The notes: generated from the sequence alone by a model not told the origin. A stretch of DNA of 64,000 nucleotides from Photobacterium frigidiphilum (GCF_003025615.1 NZ_PYMJ01000012.1:1-64000); one strand, 5' to 3'. Shown: positions 1 to 8,314, counted from the first letter of the stretch. Made by a program: numbers and translations.

Positions 1-114
1 CACCCGTCCGCCGCTCGTCAGCGAATTAGCAAGCTAATTCCTGTTACCGCTCGACTTGCATGTGTTAGGCCTGCCGCCAGCGTTCAATCTGAGCCATGAT
101 CAAACTCTTCAATT
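1..114 (-). rRNA. rrs: 16S ribosomal RNA, 5' end (partial)
   Basis: The reverse complement begins AATTGAAGAGTTTGATCATG, the universal start of bacterial 16S rRNA, and continues through the conserved region ending in GACGGGTG. Only about the first 114 bases are present; the gene and the rest of the rRNA operon continue off the left edge. Transcription runs leftward. Confidence 0.97.
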
Positions 115-293
115 AAAGTTTTGTTGGTCTTTCGACCGGCTCAATGATTTTTACTGATATTCTTGTTTCGTTTCTTCTTGCGAAGAAATGAAGCATAAAT
201 TGACTGTGTCATCTTGCGATGATTAAGGTCACTCAGTTCATTGATAAATCTTTCGACTTAAAATTTCACGAGTGCCCACACAGATTGCATGGT

Positions 294-310
294 CAAATTG
301 TTAAAGAACA
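294..310 (-). promoter_or_regulatory. rRNA leader boxA antitermination element
   Basis: On the minus strand the leader contains TGTTCTTTAACAATTTG, which matches the boxA sequence (TGCTCTTTAACA) used by the NusB/NusE antitermination complex. It lies about 180 bases upstream of the mature 16S 5' end, as in other gammaproteobacterial rRNA operons. The whole 115-360 stretch is rRNA leader with no gene. Confidence 0.8.
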
Positions 311-360
311 TACTGACTAGGTTGCTGGCTAAGCGCCGTGCTCCGTGTCAGTGAGGTCGC

Positions 361-388
361 ATTATAGAGACTTCGATCAGCTTGGCAA
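361..388 (-). promoter_or_regulatory. rRNA operon promoter
   Basis: The minus strand reads TTGCCA (388-383), 16 bases, then TATAAT (366-361), followed by GCGACCTC. This is a near-consensus sigma-70 promoter with a GC-rich discriminator typical of stringently controlled rRNA promoters. It fires into the leader and 16S gene. Confidence 0.85.
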
Positions 389-480
389 GGGGCATTTTGA
401 AATAATTATGCAAAACGTTCCTGACCGAATAAAATGCGAACAACTTACCCACATTCGTTCTAAAATCACACTTCCCATCA

Positions 481-1146
481 CTAAGAAAGTATAACTTGCT
501 CTTCGATGCGTTCTATTAATGCAGGCGGTAATGCCAATGCATCCGCCAACGCATCCAAATAAGCACGTTCTAAGAAATGGTCTACATCAACCACCAGCAA
601 TGAGACGAGGTAAACTTCCGACGCTTGCTCAAGCCCATCAACTGCATTTGCAATCACATGAGGGTTTAATGGTTCATCCAGCCAACGTGCAATCAATGCT
701 TCTACATCGTGTGTTATCCCGTTTTGTTGTAGCCACTGAGTAATCGCTGCCTTTTCATCAATATCAATATGACCATCAGCTTTGGCAGCAAAGAGCATGG
801 CTTTCATCAATATTTCTTGATCCGTCTTTAATGGTGTTAATTCAGTCAACATCGGATCCACCGACGCTGTTGTTGTTTCCGTCTGATCTTGAAACCACTT
901 TTTATATGCCTGATACGCCACGGTACCAATGGCAGCGGTGCCACCAATCACAGCTGCTTTCTTGCCATATTTGCCCACCAGCCTTCGGCTTTTCTTATTT
1001 CCGACTAATGCACCAACAAGCCCCCCTGTCGCCACTCCTTTTACAAGGTCAGCTTTACTAGAAAAAGACGAAGAGAAGGAGGAGGAAGAATTTTTCCCCA
1101 TATAACTGCTGGCTTGATTAATGAGTTGGTCAAATAAGCTTTTCAT
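481..1146 (-). CDS. DUF533 (YebE-like) inner-membrane-associated protein
   Basis: A 221-residue protein of the DUF533/YebE family. The first ~35 residues are Ser-rich, followed by a Gly/Ala-rich hydrophobic stretch with the Lys/Arg-rich segment KKSRRLVGKYGKKAAV, then a C-terminal TerB-like helical domain containing AAKADGHIDIDEKAAI, the acidic signature of TerB-type proteins. The family is conserved in Gammaproteobacteria, but its biochemical role is unknown. I chose ATG at 1146 because GGAG sits 8 bases upstream; a GTG three codons earlier is possible. It is a single gene, transcribed in the same direction as the rRNA operon but upstream of the rRNA promoter. Confidence 0.85.
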   Translation of the reverse strand: MKSLFDQLINQASSYMGKNSSSSFSSSFSSKADLVKGVATGGLVGALVGNKKSRRLVGKYGKKAAVIGGTAAIGTVAYQAYKKWFQDQTETTTASVDPMLTELTPLKTDQEILMKAMLFAAKADGHIDIDEKAAITQWLQQNGITHDVEALIARWLDEPLNPHVIANAVDGLEQASEVYLVSLLVVDVDHFLERAYLDALADALALPPALIERIEEQVILS

Positions 1147-1257
1147 CGTTGGCACTCCATAACAAGGGATACCACTGATACTAAAGAAGAGAAAATGAAC
1201 GGGGAATGAATTTAACGTAAAGCAAGGTAAAGAAGGAATGAAAATTCTTGATACAAC

Positions 1258-1282
1258 AAAGCCCCAACCGACGTTGAGGCTT
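1258..1282 (-). terminator. Terminator after tRNA-Leu relic
   Basis: On the minus strand AAGCCTCAAC GTC GGTTGGGGCTTT forms a stable hairpin followed by T-rich sequence. It is nearly identical to the terminator at 9587-9612 behind the intact tRNA-Leu. Confidence 0.75.
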
Positions 1283-1295
1283 CATCGTTTTTATC

Positions 1296-1368
1296 TGGTG
1301 CCCGAGGACGGACTTGAGCCGCCACGATCGAAAGCAACCGTCGTGTATACCAATTTCACCACTCGAAC
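1296..1368 (-). pseudogene. Decayed tRNA-Leu (CAA-type) relic
   Basis: The minus strand matches the intact tRNA-Leu at 9626-9710 through the acceptor 3' strand with encoded CCA, most of the T arm and the whole D arm. The acceptor 5' strand is now GTTCGAG instead of GCCCGAG, so it pairs only through G-U wobbles. The first T-loop base is C instead of T. The anticodon arm is replaced by ACGGT/ATCGT closing an 8-base loop, and the long class II variable arm is missing. A TATAAT box (1385-1380) remains upstream but no recognisable -35. It is very unlikely to be a working tRNA. Confidence 0.8.
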
Positions 1369-1425
1369 TGATGCGGCTCATTATACGTATACAAGCTTTA
1401 CTTAATGTACCTAAACCAACTTTTC

Positions 1426-2421
1426 CTAAATCACACGATCACCATGGCGAATTACAAGTTGTGGCTCAAAATGACGGTCTATACTGATATCTTTATCTTC
1501 AATCAGGTTTATCAGCACTTCAACAGCAACTCGAGCCATTTTACTAATAGGAAAATGTACTGCCGAAACCGTGGGATAAAAACTGGCGCAGCGATCAATA
1601 CTATCAAAACTAACCAAAGATACTTGCTGTGGAACGCTCACATTATTTTCATGAAAAAACTGCAACGCCCCTCCCATCATCTCTTCGTTACATGAAAATA
1701 ACGCAGTCAAATCAGGATGAGATTGATACAATTTTTTTGCTGCTAGATAACCACTTTCTCGCCCATAATTACCCTCGGCACACAAAGTCTGATCGACGGT
1801 AATATCCGCGGTAGATAAAGCATTAAGGTAACCTTGATAACGCTGTCTACTGTTCGTTCGATTGAGTGGACCAGTTATACACGCAATCTTTCTGTGGCCT
1901 TGATTAATCAGATGGTCGACGGCCATCTGCCCCGCTAAAGAATGATCAAACGTTATACATCTAGATTCCAAACCTTCAACGCTACGGTCAAGCAAAACAA
2001 AAGGTGTTGGCTCTTTAGCCAATAATCGCAATTCATCATCACTAAGATAGCGACTATTGAGTACATAGCCGTCACAACGAAGAGCATGGAAGCGGCAAAT
2101 AGCCTCACGCTCCCCCTCGGCACTATGATGCCCCTGAGCTGTAATCAAAAATTTCTTGTGCAAATCAAGTTCAGTCTGAACTTGATTCATCATTTCACCA
2201 AAGAACCCACCAGTATAATAAGTCACCAACAAGCCAGTCATATTTGATGAAGCTGTCGCGAGAGAGCGAGCGATCGCACTGGGGCGATAATTCAACTCCG
2301 CCATCGCTTGTTCAACTTTGCGTTTAGTATCCGCCCTAAATTTACCTTCGCCATTGATAATGCGAGAGACGGTTGAACGGTTAACTCCAGCTAAAAGAGC
2401 TACATCTTTAATCCTTGCCAT
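1426..2421 (-). CDS. LacI/GalR-family transcriptional repressor of the adjacent PTS operon
   Basis: A 331-residue LacI-family regulator. Residues 1-50 hold the helix-turn-helix and hinge (IKDVALLAGVNRSTVSRIIN, then YRPSAIARSLAT), and the rest is a periplasmic-binding-protein-like sensor domain. It is the last gene of a minus-strand cluster with ChbG, GH4 and EIIC, so it probably senses a sugar or sugar phosphate from beta-linked disaccharide uptake. A perfect 12-bp LacI-type palindrome at 6708-6719, in front of the operon, is its most likely operator. E. coli controls its chitobiose operon with the unrelated AraC-type ChbR and NagC, so a LacI regulator here is a different wiring. The exact ligand is unknown. 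Confidence 0.9.
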   Translation of the reverse strand: MARIKDVALLAGVNRSTVSRIINGEGKFRADTKRKVEQAMAELNYRPSAIARSLATASSNMTGLLVTYYTGGFFGEMMNQVQTELDLHKKFLITAQGHHSAEGEREAICRFHALRCDGYVLNSRYLSDDELRLLAKEPTPFVLLDRSVEGLESRCITFDHSLAGQMAVDHLINQGHRKIACITGPLNRTNSRQRYQGYLNALSTADITVDQTLCAEGNYGRESGYLAAKKLYQSHPDLTALFSCNEEMMGGALQFFHENNVSVPQQVSLVSFDSIDRCASFYPTVSAVHFPISKMARVAVEVLINLIEDKDISIDRHFEPQLVIRHGDRVI

Positions 2422-2521
2422 AGCTTCTATATTCTACCTCTAATAATTAATTGAACTACCTCTTATTTCAATTAAAAAGTCACATCATCAACCTTTCGCT
2501 ATAGTGTAAACTTGCGCATGC

Positions 2522-2547
2522 GAAAATACAGTACTAACGGTATTTTC
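2522..2547. promoter_or_regulatory. Perfect 8-bp inverted repeat upstream of the lacI-family gene
   Basis: GAAAATAC (2522-2529) and GTATTTTC (2540-2547) form a perfect inverted repeat with a 10-base spacer, about 100 bases upstream of the regulator start. It could be a regulator site or a small hairpin. No T-run follows on either strand. Confidence 0.4.
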
Positions 2548-2565
2548 ATCAAAACCCATAATAAT

Positions 2566-2631
2566 AATAACGAACTGCCAGTAGTTCGCATTATGGTACA
2601 GGGGGAATTCGCGTTACTGGCAGTCGTTATT
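2566..2631. repeat. 17-bp inverted repeat between chbG and the lacI-family gene
   Basis: AATAACG-A-ACTGCCAGTA (2566-2583) is matched by TACTGGCAGTCGTTATT (2615-2631). All 17 bases are complementary apart from one extra A in the left arm, and the loop is 31 bases. It lies in the 278-base gap between the chbG stop and the regulator start. As RNA it would form a long stem that could separate expression of the two genes; it could also be a small mobile-repeat remnant. There is no T-tract to support a standard terminator. Confidence 0.6.
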
Positions 2632-2699
2632 GGTTTATCATCCAAATGACGGTTTAACCCATTGACTAAAGCGATTACCGCAGATTAAACCTGTACAAC

Positions 2700-3437
2700 T
2701 TATTTAGAGAAAATAGAAAAATCGCAAACTTCGATATCCTTCGCTTCTAGGCGTTGAGACAAGCCTACATCAGTCAAAATCGCCAACTCTTTGGCTCTTA
2801 ATAAACTGTAAGCACTAGCCTCTAATAATGGCTGGTCAATAAATGCCGGATGACACATTATTTCTAACACATCACACTGATGATGATATTTATCAATAAT
2901 CCCCAAAATGTTATCGAGGCTCACTTCGTCACCATAAAACTCATTACTAAATATATATCGATAATCGCGAGAAGGATCGCCATCAAAAGTGCCCCCCCTT
3001 AAAGGCACTTTATAATATCGAGCCAGCTCTGTGACAATCGGTAGTATCTGAGGGTGAGTATGCGCATGATGGTGACTATCAATATGGCTTAAGCTCAATC
3101 CTAATGCCAAAAAATGCTCAACTTGCGCAGTAACTTCATCAGCAATCTGCTGAGTAGAAAAAGTATTATTTTGCCAAAAGTCATCCTGCCCCAAAAATTG
3201 ACCATTTTCTCTTGTGAGGGTATTGCTGGCAGTAAGCGCCGCACCAGCAGTAAACCGCAAATGCAAACCAACATTGAGAGAAGTGGCTGAGGATGCCAAC
3301 TCAACAGCCTGTTTCTCTGCCGCCATATCTACCATGAGTGTGGTTGAACGTACAACGCCTGACTGGCTGGCCGCAATAGTCCCTAAGTTAACACCGGGGG
3401 TTAAACCAAAATCATCCGCATTGAAAATCACATGCAT
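2700..3437 (-). CDS. chbG: ChbG/HpnK-family (YdjC) chitooligosaccharide deacetylase
   Basis: A 245-residue YdjC/ChbG carbohydrate deacetylase. The metal-binding ADD motif is near the N-terminus (VIFNADDFGLTPGVN), the histidine motif HIDSHHHAH is mid-protein, and EIMCHPAF provides the C-terminal conserved His. In E. coli, ChbG removes one acetyl group from chitobiose-6-phosphate or chitotriose-6-phosphate, allowing hydrolysis by the GH4 enzyme ChbF. The GH4 and EIIC genes directly upstream support the same role here. I use ATG at 3437, with AGGTGA upstream; a longer frame to 3476 adds 13 residues not seen in the family. The gap to the GH4 gene is about 60 bases. Confidence 0.88.
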   Translation of the reverse strand: MHVIFNADDFGLTPGVNLGTIAASQSGVVRSTTLMVDMAAEKQAVELASSATSLNVGLHLRFTAGAALTASNTLTRENGQFLGQDDFWQNNTFSTQQIADEVTAQVEHFLALGLSLSHIDSHHHAHTHPQILPIVTELARYYKVPLRGGTFDGDPSRDYRYIFSNEFYGDEVSLDNILGIIDKYHHQCDVLEIMCHPAFIDQPLLEASAYSLLRAKELAILTDVGLSQRLEAKDIEVCDFSIFSK

Positions 3438-3499
3438 AACATCACCTAAATTAATAACACTCGGCATCCTTGCCACTCAGTTTCTCGATTCAACATAGT

Positions 3500-4813
3500 T
3501 TAATTATTAAATTGAGGCAGATAATCCAGATTGACTCGCAATATGTCATCCAAAATTGCTTTGGCTCGCTTAATATCTGGTACTAAGGGATTGTTTACCA
3601 ATGCCATTAACCCTTTCTCATAATCCCCATGGACAGCAGCCTCAACCGTCAGTTGCTCATAGGCTTTCACCTGATGAATTAAACCTCTCACCGCAGGGCT
3701 TAGCTGACCAACAGAGAGTGGACGAGCTCCCCAACTTCCAACGACCGCGCTGCACTCAATCACTGCATCATCAGGTAACGTTGCTATGGTGCCGTTGTTG
3801 CGAACATTAACAACATTTATCGTCTTAAGATCGTTATAAATAGCATCAACTAGATCAAGGGACGCATCGGAGTAGTAAGCACCCCCACGTTTTTCAAGCT
3901 GCTCTGGTTTACGGTCAAGATTCACATCTTTATATAACATAAAGAGTTCTTGCTCTGTTTCCATAACCTGTTCAGCTCGCGTCCCACCACCTAATGCCGT
4001 CTCTTTTTCTTCTGCAAGCATGGCATCCGTTTGATAAAAGTAGCGATGATATGGACAAGGAATCGCCCCCAATGCTTCCAAAAAAGTAGGGTCCCACGGC
4101 TCTTCAAATATATTTGTCATACTGAAGTTCGCCCCATCACCCACCTTTTCCAATACTTCGGCAGTGATATCTTTCCCTTCAAGCCAAGCCCTATGTGCCC
4201 AAATCAAATGATTAAGGCCTGCGAACTCCAAAGACAAATCATTCGGGGAGCAATCCATCATCTCTGCAATCATCATTTTCATCGATACAGGAACATTACA
4301 AAGTCCAATGGTTTTCACCTTGGTATACTTCAGTACCGCTTCTGTTACTAAGCCAGCAGGATTGGTAAAATTCAGCATCCAAGCATTAGGGGCTAACTCT
4401 TCAATGTCTTTGCAAATATCGAGGATCACGGGAATAGTACGAAGTGCTTTTGCAAAACCGCCAGGGCCAGTTGTTTCTTGCCCTATAACATTATACTTAA
4501 GGGGTATACGCTCATCACTCGCACGCGCTTGCAGCCCGCCAACGCGAAACTGCGTCATAACAAAGTCAGCATCTTTAATCGCTGCACGGCGATCTAGCGA
4601 AGCCTTAATGGTAATGTCGGCGCCAACCTTTTTAACCATACGCCGCGCCAACGCTTCGATAATATCCAACTTTTCCTGACCAGCTTCAATATCAACAAAA
4701 TGGATCTCTTTTACAGGTAAACGCTCTAGCCTTTTTAGAACACCTTCAACCAATTCTGGAGTATAACTACTCCCCCCTCCGATAATGGCGAGCTTTAGCG
4801 GCGATTTAATCAT
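3500..4813 (-). CDS. GH4 6-phospho-beta-glucosidase (ChbF/LicH type)
   Basis: A 437-residue family 4 glycosidase of usual length. The N-terminal NAD-binding Rossmann motif is LAIIGGGSSYTPELVEG. LNFTNPAG and the metal-ligand motif GLCNVPVSM match the CNVP signature of 6-phospho-beta-glucosidases, and LAGLNHLIW follows. GH4 enzymes use NAD+ and a divalent metal in a redox-elimination mechanism. The substrate here would be a phosphorylated beta-linked disaccharide delivered by the adjacent PTS; chitobiose-6-phosphate is favoured because chbG follows, but cellobiose-6-phosphate cannot be excluded. The start at 4813 is preceded by GGAGAGGTGG. Confidence 0.88.
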   Translation of the reverse strand: MIKSPLKLAIIGGGSSYTPELVEGVLKRLERLPVKEIHFVDIEAGQEKLDIIEALARRMVKKVGADITIKASLDRRAAIKDADFVMTQFRVGGLQARASDERIPLKYNVIGQETTGPGGFAKALRTIPVILDICKDIEELAPNAWMLNFTNPAGLVTEAVLKYTKVKTIGLCNVPVSMKMMIAEMMDCSPNDLSLEFAGLNHLIWAHRAWLEGKDITAEVLEKVGDGANFSMTNIFEEPWDPTFLEALGAIPCPYHRYFYQTDAMLAEEKETALGGGTRAEQVMETEQELFMLYKDVNLDRKPEQLEKRGGAYYSDASLDLVDAIYNDLKTINVVNVRNNGTIATLPDDAVIECSAVVGSWGARPLSVGQLSPAVRGLIHQVKAYEQLTVEAAVHGDYEKGLMALVNNPLVPDIKRAKAILDDILRVNLDYLPQFNN

Positions 4814-4882
4814 TGTCCACCTCTCCTTATGTATTGAAATCATATTAGGGTTATAACCTTTGCTATAACCCTGCGATTGTTA

Positions 4883-6211
4883 TTAAGCTGTCGCACCACT
4901 TACTGGTACTGCATCTTGCTGTTGTTCAGCCGACTTACCTTCTTCTTTAAGTAATTGCTTTTCAAATATTTTAAAGAATGGGAGGTAGATAAATATGTCC
5001 ATCACAAGCAACGCGAGCACCAGCAATACCGGAGATAGCGTCCAGCCAGAGCCCCAAGACGCACCTAGCAGCGCAGGCGCCGTCCACGCGGTTTGCGAAA
5101 CACCAGCCCCGACGATACCCATATGAACTGCGGCATAAGCAATAGTTGCATTTAATACTGGCGCAAAAACAAATGGGATAAACATGGTGGGGTTCAAGAC
5201 CAGCGGGCTACCGAAGATGACAGGTTCATTGATCTGAAAGACGCCAGGAACAAAGCTCATGCGGCCTAAACTACGAAGGTGAACAGAACGGCTAAATATC
5301 ATTAAAATCACTAATGCCAGCGTAGCGCCCGAACCTCCAATAAAGATATAAAAATCCCAGAATGGCTGAGTAAAGACATTGGGAATTGGTTCACCAGCCA
5401 AATAAGCTGCTTGGTTAGCACTAATATTGGTCAGGAATATTGGGGAAAGTAGGCCAACCACAATCGCCGCACCATGGATACCAGCAAACCACAATAACTG
5501 ACATAACAGTAACGCCCCAATAATGGCAGGTAATGAATTGGATGCACTCACCAAAGGTTTGAACATCTCCAACACCAAGTCAGGAATTAACATGTCATAT
5601 TGCGCTTGTACAAAAAGGCTAAGAGGGAAGAGAGTAAGGAATACCACCAACACAGGGATCAACAATTCAAATGAGCGGGCAATAGCGGGTGGCACCTGCT
5701 CTGGTAGCCTGATAGTAACATTGTACTTTTTCAAAACACGCATCAGTTCTACAGAGAAAAATGCACTGATCACGGCAGTAAAAATCCCCGTACCAGACAT
5801 GTGCCCCATTGATAATGTATCGTTCGTCGCTGGTGCCGATGCCACTAAAAATGACATTAGCGATAGCGAGGCGCTGGTAATGCCATCCATTTTATAAGCG
5901 CGCGCCAAACTATATCCGATCCCTAGTGACACAAATATTGCCATGATTCCCATCGTCATTTGAAAGGGCATCATGAGGTTATCAAAGTTAGCGGTGGCAA
6001 AATCAAGCCAAGCTCGGCCGAAAGCATTTTGCGTATCTTCCGCAAATGGAGGAAAAGCAAATACCAAGGCAAAACTACCAACAATAATGAATGGCATCGC
6101 AACAATAAAACCATCACGCATGGCACGAACATGTTTTTGGTTTCCAACTTTAACGGCCAGCGGTGCAACAATCTTTTCAACAAAATTAATTATCGAATCA
6201 TATAATTTCAT
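4883..6211 (-). CDS. PTS EIIC component, lactose/cellobiose/chitobiose family
   Basis: A 442-residue integral membrane permease of the Lac-type PTS family (ChbC/CelB-like) with about ten hydrophobic segments. It contains the typical N-terminus MKLYDSIINFVEKIVAPLA, the conserved WFAGIHGAAI segment and FQINEPVIFGSPLVLNP in the substrate-binding core. EIIC moves the sugar across the inner membrane while EIIB phosphorylates it. The EIIB gene just upstream is a pseudogene and no EIIA gene is visible in the window. EIIC could therefore function only if EIIA and EIIB are supplied from elsewhere. It is followed by the GH4 gene after 69 bases. Confidence 0.92.
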   Translation of the reverse strand: MKLYDSIINFVEKIVAPLAVKVGNQKHVRAMRDGFIVAMPFIIVGSFALVFAFPPFAEDTQNAFGRAWLDFATANFDNLMMPFQMTMGIMAIFVSLGIGYSLARAYKMDGITSASLSLMSFLVASAPATNDTLSMGHMSGTGIFTAVISAFFSVELMRVLKKYNVTIRLPEQVPPAIARSFELLIPVLVVFLTLFPLSLFVQAQYDMLIPDLVLEMFKPLVSASNSLPAIIGALLLCQLLWFAGIHGAAIVVGLLSPIFLTNISANQAAYLAGEPIPNVFTQPFWDFYIFIGGSGATLALVILMIFSRSVHLRSLGRMSFVPGVFQINEPVIFGSPLVLNPTMFIPFVFAPVLNATIAYAAVHMGIVGAGVSQTAWTAPALLGASWGSGWTLSPVLLVLALLVMDIFIYLPFFKIFEKQLLKEEGKSAEQQQDAVPVSGATA

Positions 6212-6324
6212 CTAAAATTCCCTTTTATTATAATTAACCATCTCAAAAATGTTTTAATGTGGAGATATTCAATCTGCTTATTTACGATATCAATGAAATA
6301 AAGAACCCTACGTGTTTCATTTAA

Positions 6325-6631
6325 TTACTCTGCAATAAGATAGAGCGCTTGTTCGAGTACTTTATCACCTTTCATCATGCCGCATGCAAGGGGTGGAATC
6401 GCATCAATCTGCTTACCACATTGGCTTGCCATTTACTTCAGCGCTTCTCGCTGAAATCTGATTTAAAGACCGAGCAAGCAGACGTCAACCTGTTGAATAA
6501 CACCTTCAAACACTGACACAGCTAGAGCTTCAATTTCACTCTCCATGCCATAGCTAACTGCTGCCAGTTCCATTCTTTACCAGCATACAGTTGGACATTT
6601 TTGCACTACAATCCAATGAAATTTTCTTCAT
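6325..6631 (-). pseudogene. Degraded PTS EIIB component (ChbB/CelA type)
   Basis: Translating the minus strand in pieces recovers a full-length Lac-family EIIB of about 102 codons. The pieces are MKKISLDCSAKMSNCMLVK, then after a one-base frameshift ELAAVSYGMESEIEALAVS and VIQQVDVCLLGL, a TAA where PQ is expected, IRFQREALK, another TAA, and GKQIDAIPPLACGMMKGDK followed by VLEQALYLIAE. The phospho-accepting Cys (residue 8, in DCSA) survives, but the following loop has lost its usual GMSTS. Both internal stops are explained by C-to-T changes (CCTCAA to CTTTAA, and probably CAA to TAA). Position and orientation, immediately upstream of EIIC, match the normal chbB-chbC order. Confidence 0.88.
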
Positions 6632-6706
6632 AATACAATTAGGATTTTTTATTATTCAATTTTCAACCACGACAAGATTGTAAACAAATAAAACAAAACA
6701 TTAAAG

Positions 6707-6720
6707 CGCAACCGGTTGCA
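6707..6720. promoter_or_regulatory. LacI-type operator of the PTS operon
   Basis: GCAACCGGTTGC (6708-6719) is a perfect 12-bp palindrome with the central CCGG typical of LacI/GalR operators. It lies about 80 bases upstream of the EIIB pseudogene start and close to 290 bases upstream of the divergent deacetylase gene. It is the obvious candidate site for the LacI-family protein encoded at the end of the operon. The rest of 6632-7008 is AT-rich intergenic sequence with no gene. Confidence 0.72.
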
Positions 6721-7008
6721 CGATCATGACCGAGCTCTCAAATAATAATGTTTCCACTGAAACAACGTCACACAAAAAAAATAAAACTTAAGTGTCAAAT
6801 ATGAAAATAATGATATTGACACCTAAATTAATATGCAAACAAAAGCAACGGAAATATAATATATGATATATAACACGCACATATAACCAGCCACTATAGA
6901 CTCAATTGAATAACTCGAATTAATACTATTAAAACTCATAAATGATAATTTGATTTATCCATTTGTTTTTTAATTCACCATCGATTCAATTTGAATAGTG
7001 AGATATAT

Positions 7009-8295
7009 ATGAAACTACAAAAAACACTGTTATCTGTATTGTGCACAGGTGCAATCCTAACAGCCTCAATGGCAGTTCAAGCAACCCCGAAAGGAACGAT
7101 TTATCTTACTTTTGATGATGGAACTGTTGATGCAACAATTCCCATTCTTGACGAGTTAAATAAAGCCAATGTAAAAGGTACGTTTTATGTAAATGCTTGG
7201 CACCTTGATGGGATCGGCGATGAGAACGAAGGAAAGTCGTTAGAAGCACTTCAGTACATGCTAGATACTGGACACGTTGTTGCTAACCACAGTTACGATC
7301 ACATGGTACATAACTGTGTTGATGCTAATGGTGATAACAGTGCCGCTGCTTGTAATGCAACAGGTAACCACCAAATAGACTCTTACCAAGATGCTGTTTA
7401 TGATGCATCAATGTTTGATAAGAATTTAACGGTTATTGAATCATATATCCCGAATGTAAATTCATACCCAAATTATAAAGGCGCTAAACTTGCTCGCCTT
7501 CCTTACACTAACAGCTGGCGGGTAACCAAAGAATTTCAGAGTAATGGTTTATGTGCGACCTCTGATGACTTTAAACCATGGGAAGCGGGTTATATCTGTG
7601 ATCCTGAAAACCCATCGAACAGTGTAAAAGCATCGATAAAAGTTGCTGATATTCTCAACAATAAAAACTACATCATGCACGGCTGGGATGTTGACTGGGC
7701 GCCAGAAAACTGGGGAATTGCCAATCCAGCTAACAGCCTTACAGAAGCTGAGCAGTTCTTAAGCTACATTGATGCTGCGATGAACTCTTGTGCCCCTGCC
7801 AACATTATGCCTGTTAACTCGAAGTCGCAAAACTTCCCTTGTGATACGCCACAACACGTCGATAAAGTTGTGGTATTAACTCATGCCTTCTTATACGAAG
7901 ATGGCAAGCGTGGCGAAGGTTTTACCAGAAACATCCCTAAACTAGCTAAATTCCTTAAAATAGCTAAAGAAGCTGGATATGTATTTGATACTCTAGATAA
8001 CTACACCCCACAGTGGGCGGTAGGTGATAGCTACGCAGAAGGTGATTTTGTTACTCATGACGATATTAGTTATCGCGCCGCGGTTGCGCACGTAGCACAA
8101 GGTGATTGGGCTCCATCGTCAACGTCAAGCTTATGGTTAAACATCATGCCGAAAACGGTATGGACGCTTAACGTCAGCTATAACCAAGGTGATATTGTCC
8201 TTTATATGAATGAGCGTTACCTCGTCAATACAGCTCATATCTCACAAGCTGACTGGACACCGAACACCGAAGTGACGTTATTCACCAAATTGTAA
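7009..8295 (+). CDS. Secreted chitin oligosaccharide deacetylase (CE4 plus two chitin-binding modules)
   Basis: A 428-residue preprotein resembling Vibrio chitin oligosaccharide deacetylase (COD). Signal peptide MKLQKTLLSVLCTGAILTAS..MAVQA is followed by a CE4 polysaccharide deacetylase domain. CE4 motifs are visible: TFDDG (motif 1, catalytic and metal Asp), HSYDHMVH (motif 2, metal His), ARLPYTNSWR (motif 3), HGWDVDW (motif 4) and VVLTHAF (motif 5). The C-terminal ~90 residues carry two CBM5/12-type chitin-binding repeats, each with a Trp-Ala or Trp-x-Leu start and ending in W. In Vibrio, COD converts chitobiose to GlcNAc-GlcN outside the cytoplasm. ATG 7009 has GTGAG upstream and the signal peptide; an upstream TTG is less likely. 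Confidence 0.93.
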   Translation: MKLQKTLLSVLCTGAILTASMAVQATPKGTIYLTFDDGTVDATIPILDELNKANVKGTFYVNAWHLDGIGDENEGKSLEALQYMLDTGHVVANHSYDHMVHNCVDANGDNSAAACNATGNHQIDSYQDAVYDASMFDKNLTVIESYIPNVNSYPNYKGAKLARLPYTNSWRVTKEFQSNGLCATSDDFKPWEAGYICDPENPSNSVKASIKVADILNNKNYIMHGWDVDWAPENWGIANPANSLTEAEQFLSYIDAAMNSCAPANIMPVNSKSQNFPCDTPQHVDKVVVLTHAFLYEDGKRGEGFTRNIPKLAKFLKIAKEAGYVFDTLDNYTPQWAVGDSYAEGDFVTHDDISYRAAVAHVAQGDWAPSSTSSLWLNIMPKTVWTLNVSYNQGDIVLYMNERYLVNTAHISQADWTPNTEVTLFTKL

Positions 8296-8314
8296 TAACC
8301 GTTCTCTAAAAGTT

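Larger units (their letters stand above)
1250..1395. repeat. Left copy of a duplicated tRNA-Leu unit
   Basis: This segment and 9579-9737 are diverged copies of one unit: a rho-independent terminator, a tRNA-Leu body and the -10 region of its promoter, in the same orientation about 8.3 kb apart. The left copy is 13 bases shorter, mainly because the tRNA variable arm is lost. Similarity stops between the -10 and -35 elements. Together the copies bracket the chitobiose PTS/deacetylase block. Confidence 0.8.

Noticed and set aside
1296..1368. Functional tRNA with an unusual 8-base anticodon loop
   Set aside because: The variable arm is missing, the acceptor stem is weakened by wobble pairs, the T loop is altered and the promoter lacks a -35; a relic is far more likely.
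481..1395. Frames opposite or next to the DUF533 gene and tRNA relic
   Set aside because: They overlap the conserved gene or the tRNA-derived repeat and show no start signals.
5523..6215. Plus-strand frames opposite the EIIC gene
   Set aside because: They mirror the hydrophobic codons of EIIC and carry no independent support.
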